Shown: positions 5,771 through 7,236 of the stretch, piece by piece
Layout: each line of letters opens with the position of its first letter
Numbering within the stretch: position 1 is the first letter of the stretch
Assembly (NCBI GenBank): GCA_002328625.1
Contig: DCVC01000377.1
Coordinates: 299 to 7,534 of the forward strand
Source of the DNA: Bacteroidales bacterium UBA2198
GTDB taxonomy: Bacteria > Bacteroidota > Bacteroidia > Bacteroidales > VadinHA17
Direction of reading: 5' to 3'
Length of the DNA stretch: 7,236 nt
Notes under the pieces: generated by a model
The model's database searches: none
The model's input: only the letters and a program-made list of their open reading frames with translations
What the model was told of the DNA's origin: nothing
Made by a program: the position numbers and the translations under genes

Positions 5771-6202
5771 ATGTCCCTGAATTTCAGTAATTTAGAACTA
5801 AACAACAAGATTATTGTTATTGTTGAAGACGACGTACCTTCGATGAGGTATTATGAAACTCTGCTTCAGAGTTCAGGGGCTGAAGTAAAAAAATTCCGTA
5901 CCGGTAAAGATTTTGTTGATTACCTAACCAATAATAAAGAAGCCCGCATCGATCTGGTGATCATGGACTTCCTTATCCCACTGATAAATGGAATTGACTG
6001 CACCAGAATATTCAAAAAGGAAAGAAGAAATGTGCCTGTCCTAATGCTGACTGCTTATACCTCTGAGCAAACGAAATCAGAAGCCTACATCGCAGGTTGC
6101 AGTGAATATATCCTGAAGCCGGTTTATCCCGAAAATATTTATTTTTTACTTGAAAAATATCTTAAACAGAAAGTTAAAAGCACTGTTTCTTCACTCCCCT
6201 GA
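5771..6202 (+). CDS. Stand-alone receiver-domain response regulator
   Basis: The 143-residue protein is a single CheY-like receiver domain with no output domain. All key residues are present: the acidic cluster Glu19-Asp20-Asp21, phospho-acceptor Asp66 in LVIMDFLIP, Thr94 in MLTAY, and Lys116-Pro117 in YILKPV. Tyr113 occupies the aromatic switch position. It should accept phosphate from a histidine kinase and act through protein contacts, or work in a phosphorelay. A 12-residue lead and a tail of about 20 residues (YLKQKVKSTVSSLP) flank the domain; the tail is too short to bind DNA. No kinase, phosphotransfer protein or chemotaxis gene is in the window, so its partner is unknown. The ATG start fits the domain, with an exact -7 box nearby. 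The gene ends 5 bases before the stop of the opposing gene. Confidence 0.93.
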   Translation: MSLNFSNLELNNKIIVIVEDDVPSMRYYETLLQSSGAEVKKFRTGKDFVDYLTNNKEARIDLVIMDFLIPLINGIDCTRIFKKERRNVPVLMLTAYTSEQTKSEAYIAGCSEYILKPVYPENIYFLLEKYLKQKVKSTVSSLP

Positions 6203-6207
6203 TTACG

Positions 6208-7236
6208 TCATCTTGTAACAGATTGTTGTTTAGTTACATAGTTTGCGTAATATTTTTCCAGCTTACTGTTAATCTCTTCTGCCAACTCTGTTTTACCATT
6301 TGCCTGACAAGCGGATGCAGCTCTGGACGTATACTGTATGGCTGTCTGAATCTCGTACTCCGCTGATATGATTATATATGGATCCTGCTTCAGAAAATAA
6401 TCGAGACGCGAAAAATAGTGTCTGCTGAGATCATTTGTCAGACTGACAGCCTTGTCTGAAGCTCCTGCGGCAAAATAGGCTTCAATTATATCAGGGAAGT
6501 AAGGATCGTAAGGTATATTCCCGACAGGCAGTACTTCCATGCAACGGTCAAGAACTTCTTGAGCTCTTTCTTCTTTGCCTTCCGAAACCAAAGCTTTTGC
6601 CAGCCTTGCATAGGCAAGCCTTGCCCTGATGACAATAAGAGTCCTGAGGTGATTATAATCAATATTTACCTTCAAATCGTTTGCGCCTCCCCAAACAAAT
6701 TTTGTCATAATATTTTCGTAAAGGATATCTGTATCAATCCTGCCATAGTCCACCCAGCCCCTGTTGTGTGACTTAATTGGCACAAGCCTGTATGCAAGTC
6801 CTTCAAGCTGAAAATATTCTTCAAGCCCAAATGCATCATTGTGATATCCCGTTACATAATAAATGGGGCGTTTCCAGTTATTACTAGCCAGGATATCAAG
6901 GATGATAAGCTGACTCTTAAGGATATAATTCCCTTTGAGTTTGATATCTATATAAGGAACTATTTTATCGGCATCTTCAGGTTTAACGGTACCGGAAGCT
7001 ATTACTCCGGCTGAATCCACCGGGATTCTTATAGTGCGTGAAGGTATAATATCAAGCAGTTCAGTAGCGGAAACCTGGACCTTGGTTGCTTTGTTTTCGC
7101 TCTTTACCCACTCGATTATTGTTGAAATATCAACGGGATCTTTTGTTTTTTCAACTATATAAACCTGGTTGTTTATTCCATCGTAATATTTTTGAACAGG
7201 CAATGTAATTGGCAGAGGATCAGATTCATAAGCTTT
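6208..7236 (-). CDS. DUF2723-type membrane protein, C-terminal part (5' end outside window)
   Basis: The frame is open to the right edge, so 342 residues of the C-terminus are seen and the start is missing. An apparent TTG start at 7203 is internal: the frame upstream of it encodes YESDPLPITLPVQKYYDG, which fits the family. Motifs include PSRTIRIPVD, YILKSQLIILDILASNNWKR (a typical landmark), PIYYV, LEEYFQLEGLAYRLVPIK, and GRIDTDILYENIMTKFVWGG. These match the soluble tail of DUF2723 proteins, which in Bacteroidota are about 1000 residues with an N-terminal multi-spanning region. That family is related to eukaryotic TMEM260, reported as an O-mannosyltransferase; glycosyltransferase activity here is an inference and the catalytic part is not in view. 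From about residue 195 to the end the chain looks helical and TPR-like (ARLAKALVSEGKEERAQEVL). No membrane segment lies in the visible part. Confidence 0.85.
   Translation of the reverse strand, partial: KAYESDPLPITLPVQKYYDGINNQVYIVEKTKDPVDISTIIEWVKSENKATKVQVSATELLDIIPSRTIRIPVDSAGVIASGTVKPEDADKIVPYIDIKLKGNYILKSQLIILDILASNNWKRPIYYVTGYHNDAFGLEEYFQLEGLAYRLVPIKSHNRGWVDYGRIDTDILYENIMTKFVWGGANDLKVNIDYNHLRTLIVIRARLAYARLAKALVSEGKEERAQEVLDRCMEVLPVGNIPYDPYFPDIIEAYFAAGASDKAVSLTNDLSRHYFSRLDYFLKQDPYIIISAEYEIQTAIQYTSRAASACQANGKTELAEEINSKLEKYYANYVTKQQSVTR

Noticed and set aside
6559..6771. 70-codon plus-strand frame
   Set aside because: It is antisense to the conserved DUF2723-type tail.
7201..7203. TTG as the start codon of the 6208-7236 gene
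   Set aside because: The frame continues open to the window edge and the upstream residues fit the family, so this TTG is an internal leucine.

Overview
The window looks like chromosomal DNA from a member of the Bacteroidota, probably an environmental Bacteroidales-type lineage. The evidence is AT-rich intergenic DNA without clear Shine-Dalgarno sites, TTTG / TAnnTTTG-like promoter elements, lipoproteins with short signal peptides and S-C lipoboxes, and the C-terminal part of a DUF2723-type membrane protein of the sort common in this phylum. The taxonomic call is an inference; there is no rRNA or other marker gene here.

Layout. Positions 1-268 hold a REP-like imperfect palindrome (41-107) and a strong minus-strand terminator (193-222). 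Two minus-strand genes follow, each encoding a secreted lipoprotein of about 305 residues (269-1186 and 1784-2704). They share a recognisable central core but have diverged ends. Each has its own hairpin terminator, and each has upstream direct repeats of a TGACRAM-type motif at a 21-bp period. The 597-bp gap between them (1187-1783) has no convincing gene. After a 367-bp gap with a GC-rich palindrome and a degenerate 8-bp tandem repeat comes ettA (3072-4754, minus), the ABC-F translational throttle ATPase, with a good promoter at 4771-4802. Upstream of it is a small four-helix membrane protein (4883-5308, minus) with its own terminator (4811-4848).

From about 5310 the window has plus-strand genes: a 75-residue cysteine-containing lipoprotein (5426-5653) and a stand-alone receiver-domain response regulator (5771-6202). 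The receiver gene converges, with only 5 bp between stop codons, on the 3' end of a DUF2723-like protein (6208 to the right edge, minus, 5' end missing).

The genes do not form one obvious pathway. Most appear to be single-gene transcription units. The two large lipoproteins are the only pair that looks functionally linked, through shared protein architecture and similar upstream repeats. I see no CRISPR array, transposase, tRNA, rRNA or clear defence system. The best lead for something undescribed is the paralogous lipoprotein pair with its 21-bp-period upstream arrays.
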